Below, in pieces: positions 8,563-15,859 of a stretch of DNA of 33,188 nt. The notes under the pieces were generated by a model. That model searched no databases. It was given only the letters and a program-made list of their open reading frames with translations, and was not told the DNA's origin. Numbering within the stretch: the stretch's first letter is position 1; every line of letters begins with the position of its first letter. Both the position numbers and the translations under genes were made by a program. The DNA comes from Paraeggerthella hongkongensis (GTDB taxonomy: Bacteria; Actinomycetota; Coriobacteriia; Coriobacteriales; Eggerthellaceae), in contig NZ_QICD01000028.1 in NCBI RefSeq assembly GCF_003726035.1, forward strand, positions 1 to 33,188, in the 5' to 3' direction.

Positions 8563-9455
8563 GCATCGCTCCCTTCGTTACCCGCGTTCGAAGATCCCGA
8601 CGAAGCGTCCGACTCGTCGGAGCCCACGCCGAACACCACGAGCACCTCTTCAAGCGAAGAAGCCTGATCGTTCGGCGAGACCACCGCACGTCGCGTCGCA
8701 CCGCCCTGTTGGGAATCAACCTTGACCACCGTGCCGATGACCAGACCCTTCTGATAGCTTCCGCCCAAACCCGAGGTGACTACAACGTCGCCCGGATTCA
8801 CCGTCGCGTCGGCATCGAGATTCTCAAGGTACAGCAGCCCCTCTAGGGAGCCGCGAACGATGCCTTCGGCGCGGCTCGACTGCACGAGCGCCGCCGCCCC
8901 GGATTTCGGATCCGACAGCAGGCGAACCTTGGCAGTATGCTCGGCCGTCTCGAACACCTGGCCCACGACGCCCGATGCGGCCATGACGGTCAAGCCGCTG
9001 TCCACGCCGTCAGCCGAGCCCTTGTCGATGGTCACCGTCTGGCTCCAGGCTTCGGAGCTGCGACCGATGACGCGCGCGCCCACCCCGTTGATGCCGGCCG
9101 CATCTTTGAGGTCGAGCAGTTGACGCAGGCGCTCGTTCTCCTGTCGGTACTCCTCCATCTGCGCGTACCGTTCTATGAGCTCGGCGTTGTACTCGCGCAA
9201 GCCCGAAAGCGTCGATTCGTCCGCAGTGGCGTTCTCGATGCCCTCGCCCGCGGCGCTCGTAGCTGAGCCGGCAGCGGCGCCCACGAACCTAAGCGGCGCG
9301 ACCGCGTTCGACACGGCTCCCTGCACAGCATGAACAGGACCGCTCTCCCCTTCGCGTGCATATACCGCAACCAGCACGATCGACATCACCAGGAATGCAA
9401 CGAGCAGAACCCGGCGCAGAAACGCCGAGTTTCTTTGTTGGAAGTTAAGCGCCAT
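8559..9455 (-). CDS. mreC: Rod shape-determining protein MreC
   Basis: This 298-residue protein has an N-terminal signal anchor (about residues 14-32), a coiled-coil segment (about 78-118, ending in ENERLRQLLDLKD) and the MreC beta-sheet domains with VIGRSSEAWSQTVTIDKGSADGV and GxVGxV-like GVVGQVFETAEHTAKVRLLSDP. The Ser/Gly/Asp-rich tail is probably disordered. MreC is the extracytoplasmic scaffold that links MreB/MreD to PBP2. It starts 18 bp after mreB and has only a weak ribosome site, which suggests dependence on mreB translation. Confidence 0.93.
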   Translation of the reverse strand: MALNFQQRNSAFLRRVLLVAFLVMSIVLVAVYAREGESGPVHAVQGAVSNAVAPLRFVGAAAGSATSAAGEGIENATADESTLSGLREYNAELIERYAQMEEYRQENERLRQLLDLKDAAGINGVGARVIGRSSEAWSQTVTIDKGSADGVDSGLTVMAASGVVGQVFETAEHTAKVRLLSDPKSGAAALVQSSRAEGIVRGSLEGLLYLENLDADATVNPGDVVVTSGLGGSYQKGLVIGTVVKVDSQQGGATRRAVVSPNDQASSLEEVLVVFGVGSDESDASSGSSNAGNEGSDA

Positions 9456-9473
9456 AAGAAAGCCGGCTCAACC

Positions 9474-10529
9474 CTATTTCGACCGCATGAGGGTCTGCTT
9501 GAGCGCCGTGGGCGTCTCGAGCACCTTGAGGCAGCCCATGACCACGTTGGTGAGCGCCGTCTCGCTCGTCCACACGGGAATCTCCAGCTTGTCCGTCAGG
9601 TAGCGATCGAGACCGGCAAGAAGGCCGCCGCCGCCCGTCAACAGGATGCCGTTCTGGATGATGTCGGAAGCCAGGTCCGGGTTCGTCTTCTTGAACGTCT
9701 CCTTGATATGCACGACCATCTCCTCGCACGGGGCGATAAGAGCCTGGCGCACGTCCTCGGACTGGATGGTGACCTCTTTCGGCTGCTCGGTGATGACGTC
9801 CTGGCCCGAGATGATCATGTCGCGCTCGCGACCGTCCTCGAACGGCAGGATGGAGCCGATCTTGATCTTGATGATCTCGGCCGTGCGCTCGCCGATCTTG
9901 ATGCCCAAAAGGTCGCGCAAGTGCATGGCGATGGCTTCGTCCATGCGGTTGCCGGCCAAGCGCAGCGAAGACGACGTGACGATGCCGCCCAGCGAGATGA
10001 CCGCCACCTCGGTGGTGCCGCCGCCGATGTCCACGACCATCGAGCCCGTAGGCTCGGTCACGGGCAGGTCGGCGCCCATTGCAGCCGCCATAGGCTCTTC
10101 GATGAGATACGCCTGGCGCGCGCCGGCTTGCACCGCCGCCTCGAACACGGCGCGTTTCTCCACCGACGTGGCGCCGCAGGGAATGCAGATGACGATGCGG
10201 GGCTTCGCCTGCCACGGGTATTTGCGCGGAGCCGCCTTGTTGATGAAGGCGGAGATCATGGCCTCGGTCACGTCGTAGTCGGCCACCACGCCGTCGTGCA
10301 GCGGATGCTCGGCCGAAAACGCTTCCGGCGTGTGGTTGATCATGTTCTTGGCCTCGTGGCCGACGGCAAGCACGCGATGCGTCGCCTTTTCGATAGCCAC
10401 AACCGAAGGCTCGTTGACGACGATGCCTTCGCCCGGAATGGCAACCAATGTATTAGCAGTTCCGAGGTCGATAGCCATGTCCGTGGACATCTGGCCCGTC
10501 AAACCCGAAAACATATCTAAGAAGGACAT
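9474..10529 (-). CDS. mreB: Actin-like rod-shape protein MreB
   Basis: This 351-residue actin-fold ATPase forms membrane-associated filaments that guide lateral wall synthesis. It has phosphate-1 MAIDLGTANTLV, the connect/phosphate-2 VVDIGGGTTEVAVISLGG and the adenosine motif GILLTGGGGLLAGLD. The N-terminus MSFLDMFSG is typical of a membrane-binding amphipathic helix. The ATG at 10529 follows AAGGGG; the in-frame extension to 10616 has no MreB-like sequence and spans the probable promoter. It is the first gene of the mreBCD-mrdA-rodA cluster. Confidence 0.97.
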   Translation of the reverse strand: MSFLDMFSGLTGQMSTDMAIDLGTANTLVAIPGEGIVVNEPSVVAIEKATHRVLAVGHEAKNMINHTPEAFSAEHPLHDGVVADYDVTEAMISAFINKAAPRKYPWQAKPRIVICIPCGATSVEKRAVFEAAVQAGARQAYLIEEPMAAAMGADLPVTEPTGSMVVDIGGGTTEVAVISLGGIVTSSSLRLAGNRMDEAIAMHLRDLLGIKIGERTAEIIKIKIGSILPFEDGRERDMIISGQDVITEQPKEVTIQSEDVRQALIAPCEEMVVHIKETFKKTNPDLASDIIQNGILLTGGGGLLAGLDRYLTDKLEIPVWTSETALTNVVMGCLKVLETPTALKQTLMRSK

Positions 10530-10569
10530 ACGGGCAAACCCCTTGTATCTCGTTTCTACGTGAAACTGA

Positions 10570-10578
10570 ATTCTAGCA
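10570..10578 (-). promoter_or_regulatory. Extended -10 promoter of the mre cluster
   Basis: On the minus strand TGCTAGAAT forms an extended -10 (TGn plus TAGAAT), 40 bp upstream of the mreB ATG. No good -35 is seen. The same TGCTAGAAT occurs before the hybrid kinase gene (22859-22867), and TAGAAT precedes both EamA genes, which supports it as this organism's housekeeping -10 type. Confidence 0.5.
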
Positions 10579-10613
10579 CAGGGGGTTTTCCCCGCGCGAA
10601 AATCCACGAGGGG

Positions 10614-10705
10614 CACAAGTGAGACAAAGGGACGGGGTCAATGTCTCATTTTCTGGCCTGCGGGCCAAAATGAGACATTGACCCCGTCCCTTTGTCTCAC
10701 TTGTG
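10614..10705. repeat. Head-to-head REP pair (BIME) upstream of the RAYT
   Basis: Two perfect 39-bp inverted arms (10614-10652 and 10667-10705) flank a 14-nt centre that contains a further GGCC/GGCC pairing. Each arm carries the unit TGAGACA, a 15-nt core with GGGACGGGG, and TGTCTCA, so each folds alone as well as pairing with the other. Positions 10667-10699 recur exactly at 11673-11705 beyond the RAYT gene. This is the expected layout of a REPtron: a RAYT gene flanked by its REP substrates. It may also act as a bidirectional terminator between mreB and the RAYT. Confidence 0.9.
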
Positions 10706-10729
10706 ATTTCTGACTGCATTACTTATTGT
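10701..10729 (+). promoter_or_regulatory. Candidate RAYT promoter
   Basis: TTGTGA at 10701-10706, a 17-bp spacer and TATTGT at 10724-10729 match each hexamer at 4/6. The -35 lies inside the outer end of the REP pair, so the repeat would supply part of the promoter. Weak evidence. Confidence 0.35.
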
Positions 10730-10790
10730 TATATGCCATACTTTTCCGAGCAGCAGCTTGTTTCGTTTCCTTCAAAGGACAGGAGCGACC

Positions 10791-11537
10791 ATGCCAAGAA
10801 CAGCCCGCCGGGAGTCGGCAAGCGACCTCTACCACGTTACCGCGCGCGGAACCGGACGCCGCAGGATCTTCGATGACGACGCGGATCGAAAGCGCTTCGT
10901 GAGCGGGTTCTGCGAACTCACAACGAAAGACGACATCGGCTTGCTTGCCTGGTGCCTCATGGACAACCATATCCATCTCCTTGCGAAAACCCAGGTGAGA
11001 AGCTTATCGAAGGGAATGCATCGCCTGACGACCTCGTATGCTCACTATTTCAACGGACGGCACGGACACGTCGGCCCCGTGCTCCAAGACCGTTTCGACA
11101 GCCTGCCCATCGAAACGGACGAGCACCTGCTGGCAGCAGTGCGCTACATCCATCTCAATCCGATGGATCTAGGCATCGCCCGTCCTGAAAACTATCCCTG
11201 GAGCAGCTTCCGGGAATACCTGGGCAAGCCCCGGCTATGCGCCGTCGAAACCGTCCTCGACTTGGCGGGCGGGAAAGAAAGCTTCGCCGACTTCTGTAAT
11301 CCATCCAACGGCCGGGATCATATGGCGACCCTCGACGAAAGGCATCCGCGCATAAGCGAGGCGGAGGCGGCGCGCATCGTTCAATCCTGCTTCGGCCCGG
11401 ATTTCGCGGATCGATTCGCGCTGTTCGACAACAAAGAGCGAAACCGGGCTTTGCGTAGGCTGAAGATGCTCGGACTCTCCATTCGCCAGATCGAGCGGCT
11501 CACGGGCATTGGCAGAAATATCATCGCACGAGCCTGA
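10791..11537 (+). CDS. REP-associated tyrosine transposase (RAYT, Y1/HUH family)
   Basis: This 248-residue protein opens with MPRTARRESASDLYHVTARG, the typical RAYT N-terminus. The HUH metal site is H60-I-H62 in MDNHIHLL, and the catalytic tyrosine is probably Y119 in AAVRYIHLNP. The PWSSFREY motif follows, and the C-terminus has a helix-turn-helix-like segment with LGLSIRQIERLTGIGRN (about 222-245). Members nick single-stranded REP hairpins by 5'-phosphotyrosine chemistry. All key residues are present, so the enzyme looks active. The ATG at 10791 is preceded by AGGAG. The gene is flanked on both sides by repeats of one family, its probable substrates. IS200-type annotation is possible, but the REPs and the HTH tail favour RAYT. 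Confidence 0.93.
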   Translation: MPRTARRESASDLYHVTARGTGRRRIFDDDADRKRFVSGFCELTTKDDIGLLAWCLMDNHIHLLAKTQVRSLSKGMHRLTTSYAHYFNGRHGHVGPVLQDRFDSLPIETDEHLLAAVRYIHLNPMDLGIARPENYPWSSFREYLGKPRLCAVETVLDLAGGKESFADFCNPSNGRDHMATLDERHPRISEAEAARIVQSCFGPDFADRFALFDNKERNRALRRLKMLGLSIRQIERLTGIGRNIIARA

Positions 11538-11567
11538 CGGTGCGCGATGCCCTCCTTGCCACGGCAT

Positions 11568-11607
11568 AAAGAAGAAACGGGTTCGCGGCACAAGACCGCA
11601 AACCCGT
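11568..11607 (-). terminator. Rho-independent terminator of the hydrogenase operon
   Basis: A 12-bp stem with one G-T pair (11577-11588 with 11596-11607) and a 7-nt loop is followed on the minus strand by TTTCTTCTTT. It lies about 100 bp beyond the hydA stop, on the far side of the single REP. The REP therefore sits between gene and terminator. The hairpin may also stop RAYT transcripts from the other side. Confidence 0.7.
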
Positions 11608-11672
11608 CGACACGCGTTCGCTCCGACTCGCCCGAGCTCCCAAACAAGCGAGCGAGCCCTCGTCTCACCGGC

Positions 11673-11706
11673 AAAATGAGACATTGACCCCGTCCCTTTG
11701 TCTCAT
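11673..11706. repeat. Single REP element touching the hydA stop codon
   Basis: The 33 nt at 11673-11705 are identical to 10667-10699 in the BIME. The copy is bounded by ATGAGACA and TGTCTCAT inverted ends. Counting the AAAT/ATTT flanks as part of the element, its last bases (to 11708) form part of the hydA stop codon (TTA at 11707-11709, TAA on the minus strand). Confidence 0.92.
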
Positions 11707-12999
11707 TTAGTGGACGCTGCAGGAGAGGCAGGGGTCGTAGGCGCGAACCAGTTTCTCGATCTCCAGCTGAATGGCGTCGCGGTCGAGGCCGTCGGCCACC
11801 AGCGTCTCTGCCAAAAGGCGCATGTCGGCCTCAAGGTTGGCGACGTTTTGAGCCGTGGGCGTCATGATGGACGCATGCACCACGCGGCCCTCTTCGTCCA
11901 ATTCCAGCTCATGGAACAACGCGCCGCGCGGAGCTTCGGTGAATCCCGTGCCGCGACCCGCCTTGACCTCGAACGAAACCGGCACGCTCGACCCCTCGAA
12001 ACCGTCCTGCTCGGCAAGACGGCGGCATAGCGCAGCGCAACGCTCGAGCGCATCCACCAACTCGACCGCTTGCGCCACGTTGTTCATGTAGGGGTTCCGC
12101 TCGGGAGGACGCAGGCCCGCCTTCGCTGCGGCAACCTTGGCATCCTGGCTCAAATGCTGCCACGAGGCGTTGATACGGGCAAGCGCGCCCGTGAAGAAGG
12201 GCTTGCCGGTGGAACGCACGCGCGAGAGCAAGGCGGCCGAATGAGGAACCGCGAATTCCTCCAGCTCGTTGGTCGCTTCGTCGGCATCGAACGTCAGGTC
12301 GGCATCCAGGAATCGGGCCGTGCGCGAATCGCACACTGGGTAGCGGTCGGGCGCCACCATGGCCAGCATATCTCCTGCAGTCTGAATGTCGGGGACCTTG
12401 AACGAGTCGAACAAGTCGACCGTCGCCGAAGCGAACGCGCGCGCGGCGTCCATCTTCTCGGCAAGCTCAAGGTACTCCCCCGCCTCCAATTCGTGCGTGA
12501 AGCCGCCGACCACCGCAGTGATGGGATGGATGCTGCGCCCGCCGACGCGCGTGCACAGCTCGTTTCCAAGAGCCTTCAGCCCCAGAGCCTGCTCGAACAG
12601 CTCCGGGTTCACCTCGGCCAACGGGAACACGCTCTTCATGCCCACGAAATCGGGGGCGGCGAACACGAACAGGTGCGATGCGTGGTTCTGCAAGTACGAC
12701 CCGTACACCAGAAGCTCGCGCAGCGCATGCGTGCGATCGGTTACCTGCACGCCGAAGATGCGCTCGATGGCCAACAGGTCGGTGACCACGTGGCTCGCCG
12801 AGCAAATGCCGCAGATGCGCGAGGCAATGTAGGGGATCTCTTCGAACCGGCGACCGCGCACCATGCTCTCGAACAGGCGTGCAGGTTCGACCACGTTCAT
12901 CTCGACGGTCTTCACAGCCCCGTCCTCGATGACCACGTGCACGTTGCCGTGGCCCTCGATACGGGCGATATGGTCGACGTGTATAGCGGTTTTCGTCAT
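11707..12999 (-). CDS. hydA: Group 3b [NiFe] hydrogenase large (alpha) subunit, lacking a C-terminal extension
   Basis: This 430-residue catalytic subunit binds the NiFe(CN)2CO centre. Ligands are C63 and C66 in RICGICSASH (L1 motif) and C424 and C427 in DPCLSCSVH (L2 motif). Group 3b is assigned from the full BGDA gene set, as in the Pyrococcus soluble hydrogenase. The chain stops directly after H430. Most catalytic large subunits have a short extension after this His that a maturation protease removes once nickel is inserted. Either this enzyme skips that step or the extension was lost; the REP next to the stop codon makes loss plausible. The ATG at 12999 is preceded by GAGG, 10 bp after the hydD stop; the upstream start at 13026 would overlap hydD. 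Confidence 0.93.
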   Translation of the reverse strand: MTKTAIHVDHIARIEGHGNVHVVIEDGAVKTVEMNVVEPARLFESMVRGRRFEEIPYIASRICGICSASHVVTDLLAIERIFGVQVTDRTHALRELLVYGSYLQNHASHLFVFAAPDFVGMKSVFPLAEVNPELFEQALGLKALGNELCTRVGGRSIHPITAVVGGFTHELEAGEYLELAEKMDAARAFASATVDLFDSFKVPDIQTAGDMLAMVAPDRYPVCDSRTARFLDADLTFDADEATNELEEFAVPHSAALLSRVRSTGKPFFTGALARINASWQHLSQDAKVAAAKAGLRPPERNPYMNNVAQAVELVDALERCAALCRRLAEQDGFEGSSVPVSFEVKAGRGTGFTEAPRGALFHELELDEEGRVVHASIMTPTAQNVANLEADMRLLAETLVADGLDRDAIQLEIEKLVRAYDPCLSCSVH

Positions 13000-13009
13000 G
13001 GGATGGTCC

Positions 13010-13795
13010 TCACTCGCTCGCCGCAAGGGCGGGGTTTACCTGATTGAACATCTCGAGCGCCTGATCGAAGTCGGCAACGGACACGCCGTAGCGCGCCACC
13101 GCCTCCCGTGCCGACGCCAGGTTCGCGTCGGGCGAAAGACCGCGGCATCCGTTGCAGGGCCGACCCAGGTTCACGCACTTCGCGCCGCAACCGGCCACGG
13201 TGACCAGCCCCAGGCACAACGTTCCCTTTCCGAAGAAGCAGCTCGACTCGTTGCGCTTGCAGTCGCCGCACATGGTCTTGGTGGGGAACCCCTTGTTCGA
13301 CCCGTACAGGGCGCGCTGCAGAACATCCAGGAAGTCGAGGGTGTCGATGGGGCAGCAGCGCACTTCGTAGTCCACGTCCGCCACCGCGCTGATCGGCCGC
13401 GGGGCGATCATGTCGCCACACGCGTCGGGCAGACGGTCGTACACCTGGCCGGGTCGCTCGAGAAAGTGGTCGGCCGCCATGCCGGGGATGCCGGCCGTCG
13501 TGGCGCACGCCCCGATGGCGATCAGCACGCGCGCGCGGTCGCGCAGCATGCGCACGGTAGCCTCCGCCTCTTCGGTGGTCACCGCCCCTTCGATGATGGC
13601 CACGTCGAACTCGTCGGGCATGGGCTCGCTCGAGGCCAGCTGCCAATAACGCAGGTCGATCTGGCCCAGCACGTCCAGCAGGTGCGCTTCCGCATTCGTG
13701 ATCTGCAACTGGCAGCCAAAGCAGCTGGCCAACCCGGCTACCACCACGCGCGGCGCGACCGGCTTCTCCTGACAGGCAATGCAGTTTCCGCTCAT
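13010..13795 (-). CDS. hydD: Group 3b [NiFe] hydrogenase small (delta) subunit
   Basis: This 261-residue protein carries the electron relay from the NiFe site. The N-terminal LASCFGCQLQI motif starts the proximal 4Fe-4S site, with IGACATTAGIPG and a second set of Cys in the middle. The C-terminal Cys-rich part (CGDCKRNESSCFFGKGTLC, then GCGAKCVNLGRPCNGCRG) supplies the medial and distal clusters. There is no Tat signal, so the enzyme is cytoplasmic, as expected for group 3. I chose the ATG at 13795 (MSGNCIAC) because GGGAG lies 4 nt upstream. The ATG at 13810, 1 bp past the hydG stop, is the alternative. Confidence 0.92.
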   Translation of the reverse strand: MSGNCIACQEKPVAPRVVVAGLASCFGCQLQITNAEAHLLDVLGQIDLRYWQLASSEPMPDEFDVAIIEGAVTTEEAEATVRMLRDRARVLIAIGACATTAGIPGMAADHFLERPGQVYDRLPDACGDMIAPRPISAVADVDYEVRCCPIDTLDFLDVLQRALYGSNKGFPTKTMCGDCKRNESSCFFGKGTLCLGLVTVAGCGAKCVNLGRPCNGCRGLSPDANLASAREAVARYGVSVADFDQALEMFNQVNPALAASE

Positions 13796-13811
13796 ATCGC
13801 TCCCATTCATC

Positions 13812-14723
13812 CTACATCGACCCCTGAATGTTCTTGGCTTCCCAATAGTTGAACACGGGACCGTCGATGCATACGTACTGGTGCCCAATCTGGCAATGGC
13901 CGCACTTGCCCATGCCGCACTTCATATGCCGTTCGAAGCTGCAATAGATATGGTCGTAGCTGATGCCCTTCTTGCGCATCTCGTCGATGACGAAGCGGTA
14001 CATGACCGGCGGCCCGCACAGCGCCCCGAACGTGTTGTCGGGATCGACTTCCAAATGTTCGAAAGGCTTCGTAACCAGACCCACTTCCCCATCCCATGTA
14101 TCGTCGGGGTTGTCGACGGTCAGGTACAGGTCGAAATCCTTGCGGTGGCGCCACATCTCGAACTGGTTGCGGAACATCACTTCGGAGGGATTCTTCGACC
14201 CGTAGATGATGGTAACCTTGCCGAACTCGCTGCGCTCGTCGTGGATGTTGTTGATGAGCGAGCGTAAAGGCGCGATGCCCAAGCCGCCCGCAACCAGCAA
14301 GATGTCGTGGCCCTTCATGTCCTCGAAGGGAAAACCACGGCCGAACGGCCCGCGCAGGCCCACGATGTCGCCGCACTGCATCTGGTGCAGCACCTCGGTG
14401 AACTTGCCCGTGCGGCGCACGCACAACTCGATGAAGCCGTGCTTGGACGGCGAGCTGGAAATGGAGATGGGAGCCTCTCCCACCCCGAAGATGGATACCT
14501 CGACGAACTGCCCGGGCTCATGATGGAACGCATCGCGGATGCGCTCGTCGATCAGACGAAACTCGAACAGCTTCTCCGTCGCGGTCAGCTCGGTGATGGA
14601 CGTGATGCGCGCCGGCCAAGGACGATACGGGTTCGACATCATCATCTCGGTCCCCGAAAGCGGAACGGGACCGCCCGCGAACGGGCGCACCTGCACGGTG
14701 GAAACAGCGCAGCTACTGGGCAT
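13812..14723 (-). CDS. hydG: Group 3b hydrogenase FAD/NAD(P)-binding (gamma) subunit
   Basis: This 303-residue ferredoxin-reductase-like diaphorase subunit transfers electrons between the iron-sulfur chain and NAD(P). An FAD-binding barrel (about 20-120, with EAPISISSSP) is followed by the nucleotide-binding VAGGLGIAPLRSLI motif. A C-terminal [2Fe-2S] site of the PyrK type uses C269, C274, C277 and C285 (CGMGKCGHCQIGHQYVC). The start at 14723 (MPSSCAVS) is preceded by AAGGGGG and overlaps hydB by 11 bp. A later ATG cluster at 14639-14645 (MMMSNPY) is possible. The symbol follows Pyrococcus use and is not the [FeFe] maturase HydG. Confidence 0.92.
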   Translation of the reverse strand: MPSSCAVSTVQVRPFAGGPVPLSGTEMMMSNPYRPWPARITSITELTATEKLFEFRLIDERIRDAFHHEPGQFVEVSIFGVGEAPISISSSPSKHGFIELCVRRTGKFTEVLHQMQCGDIVGLRGPFGRGFPFEDMKGHDILLVAGGLGIAPLRSLINNIHDERSEFGKVTIIYGSKNPSEVMFRNQFEMWRHRKDFDLYLTVDNPDDTWDGEVGLVTKPFEHLEVDPDNTFGALCGPPVMYRFVIDEMRKKGISYDHIYCSFERHMKCGMGKCGHCQIGHQYVCIDGPVFNYWEAKNIQGSM

Positions 14724-15750
14724 CCTCGGCCCCCTTCCTCTCGAAGAACTCCAGCACTTCAATGGGATTGATGTTTGCCTTGCACGCCTTCACGCACCGA
14801 CCGCAGCCTACGCAGAGCATGCGATCGTGGTTCGCCAGAAAGCCGTTGAGCTTGTGGTACATACGATGCCGTACGCGCGTGCGGCCATCGTCGCGGAAGT
14901 TGTGCCCGCCGGCCACTTCGGCGAACTGGGGGGCCGTGCACGCATCCCACACGCGCTCGCGTCGTCCGGTTTTGCCGTCCGGGTCGAACGTATCTTGAAT
15001 ATCGAAGCAGAAGCACGTGGGGCATACGGCCGAACATGCCGTGCATGACAGGCAGCGCCCGCCTAGCTCGTCCCAGTACGGATCCTTATGGAACGCGTCC
15101 ATGAGCATGGCCACGTCGGTGATATCGGGGATCGAGCCGTTAAAGGACTCCTGGCGCCGACGCGTGGCTTGACGGAACTCGAAACGGTCCTCGTCAGTTG
15201 CGACGCGCGGGTTGCAGGCGGCCTCCAATATGTTCGCAGCCTCGACGCTCGAAATGCTCACCAGGTACTTGTCGCCAAGATCCTGCAAGAACAAGTCGTA
15301 TCCGAAGCGAGCTTCGTCAGCATCCCACAAATGGCAGAAGCACGTGGCGGTGGGCATGCAGCTGATGCCCACGATGAGCGTCGCGTTGCGACGCGCCACG
15401 TAGTACGGATCAGGGTAGCGACCGTCCTTGAACACCAAATCCAAGCGGTTGATAGCGTTGATATCGCACGCATGAACCCCGAAGATGACACGCGGCGTGA
15501 TCTCCGCTGCGAACTCGGTGACCGAGTTGTCGGCAACATCGAACGTCATAAGGGTCTCGACCGGCGGCAGGAAGTACTTCTTCGGCGACGCGATGGTGGT
15601 CTCGTAGGCCAACTCCACGTCATCCGGCGAAGCGATGGCCTCGAAGGAATAGCCCTGATCGCTTTTGACCGGGGCCACCACCTCATAGGACTCCATGAAC
15701 GCCGACACGAGCGCTGGCAACTCAGTTGCATCGATAACACGATAGAGCAT
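14713..15750 (-). CDS. hydB: Group 3b hydrogenase 4Fe-4S (beta) subunit
   Basis: This 345-residue iron-sulfur protein is the beta subunit of the sulfhydrogenase family. Family signatures are IFGVHACDINAINRLD, VGISCMPTATCFC and WDACTAPQFAEVAGGHNF. Two ferredoxin-type 4Fe-4S motifs occupy C233/C236/C239/C243 and C313/C316/C319/C323. It relays electrons between the diaphorase subunit and the catalytic dimer. It is the first gene of the hydB-hydG-hydD-hydA operon. The ATG at 15750 has only a weak GAGAG ribosome site. No clear promoter is seen in the 109 bp upstream, which also holds the ndk terminator. No maturation (hyp) genes occur in the window. Confidence 0.92.
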   Translation of the reverse strand: MLYRVIDATELPALVSAFMESYEVVAPVKSDQGYSFEAIASPDDVELAYETTIASPKKYFLPPVETLMTFDVADNSVTEFAAEITPRVIFGVHACDINAINRLDLVFKDGRYPDPYYVARRNATLIVGISCMPTATCFCHLWDADEARFGYDLFLQDLGDKYLVSISSVEAANILEAACNPRVATDEDRFEFRQATRRRQESFNGSIPDITDVAMLMDAFHKDPYWDELGGRCLSCTACSAVCPTCFCFDIQDTFDPDGKTGRRERVWDACTAPQFAEVAGGHNFRDDGRTRVRHRMYHKLNGFLANHDRMLCVGCGRCVKACKANINPIEVLEFFERKGAEDAQ

Positions 15751-15796
15751 GCTCTCGTCCGTTTCTCGTCTGGGTGAGCAGATGTATCGGGCATGG

Positions 15797-15833
15797 AAAG
15801 GCCCCTTCGTCGTTGCCGAGCGAAGGGGCCTTT
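15797..15833 (-). terminator. Terminator between ndk and the hydrogenase operon
   Basis: A 13-bp perfect stem (15797-15809 with 15821-15833, AAAGGCCCCTTCG on the plus strand) with an 11-nt loop. It lies 26 bp beyond the ndk stop on the minus strand. The stem ends in a short T3, so termination may depend on stem strength. Confidence 0.75.
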
Positions 15834-15859
15834 GGCGTTACCGGTCGTTCTCGACCCGC

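Larger units (their letters stand above)
10614..11706 (+). mobile_element. REP-RAYT unit (REPtron)
   Basis: The unit consists of an inverted REP pair (10614-10705), a Y1-type HUH transposase gene (10791-11537) and a single REP (11673-11706). It lies between the divergent mre promoter and the 3' end of the convergent hydrogenase operon. RAYTs are domesticated relatives of IS200/IS605 transposases that process REP hairpins. The outer boundaries are inferred from the repeats; no target duplication is expected for this mechanism. Confidence 0.75.

Noticed and set aside
10530-10616. N-terminal extension of MreB to 10616
   Set aside because: The added residues are not MreB-like and the span covers the probable promoter; MSFLDMFSG at 10529 is the normal start.
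10614-10705. Ordinary rho-independent terminator
   Set aside because: The arms are too long, lack an adjacent T run, and one arm recurs exactly at 11673-11705, so a REP pair explains it better, although it may terminate as a side effect.
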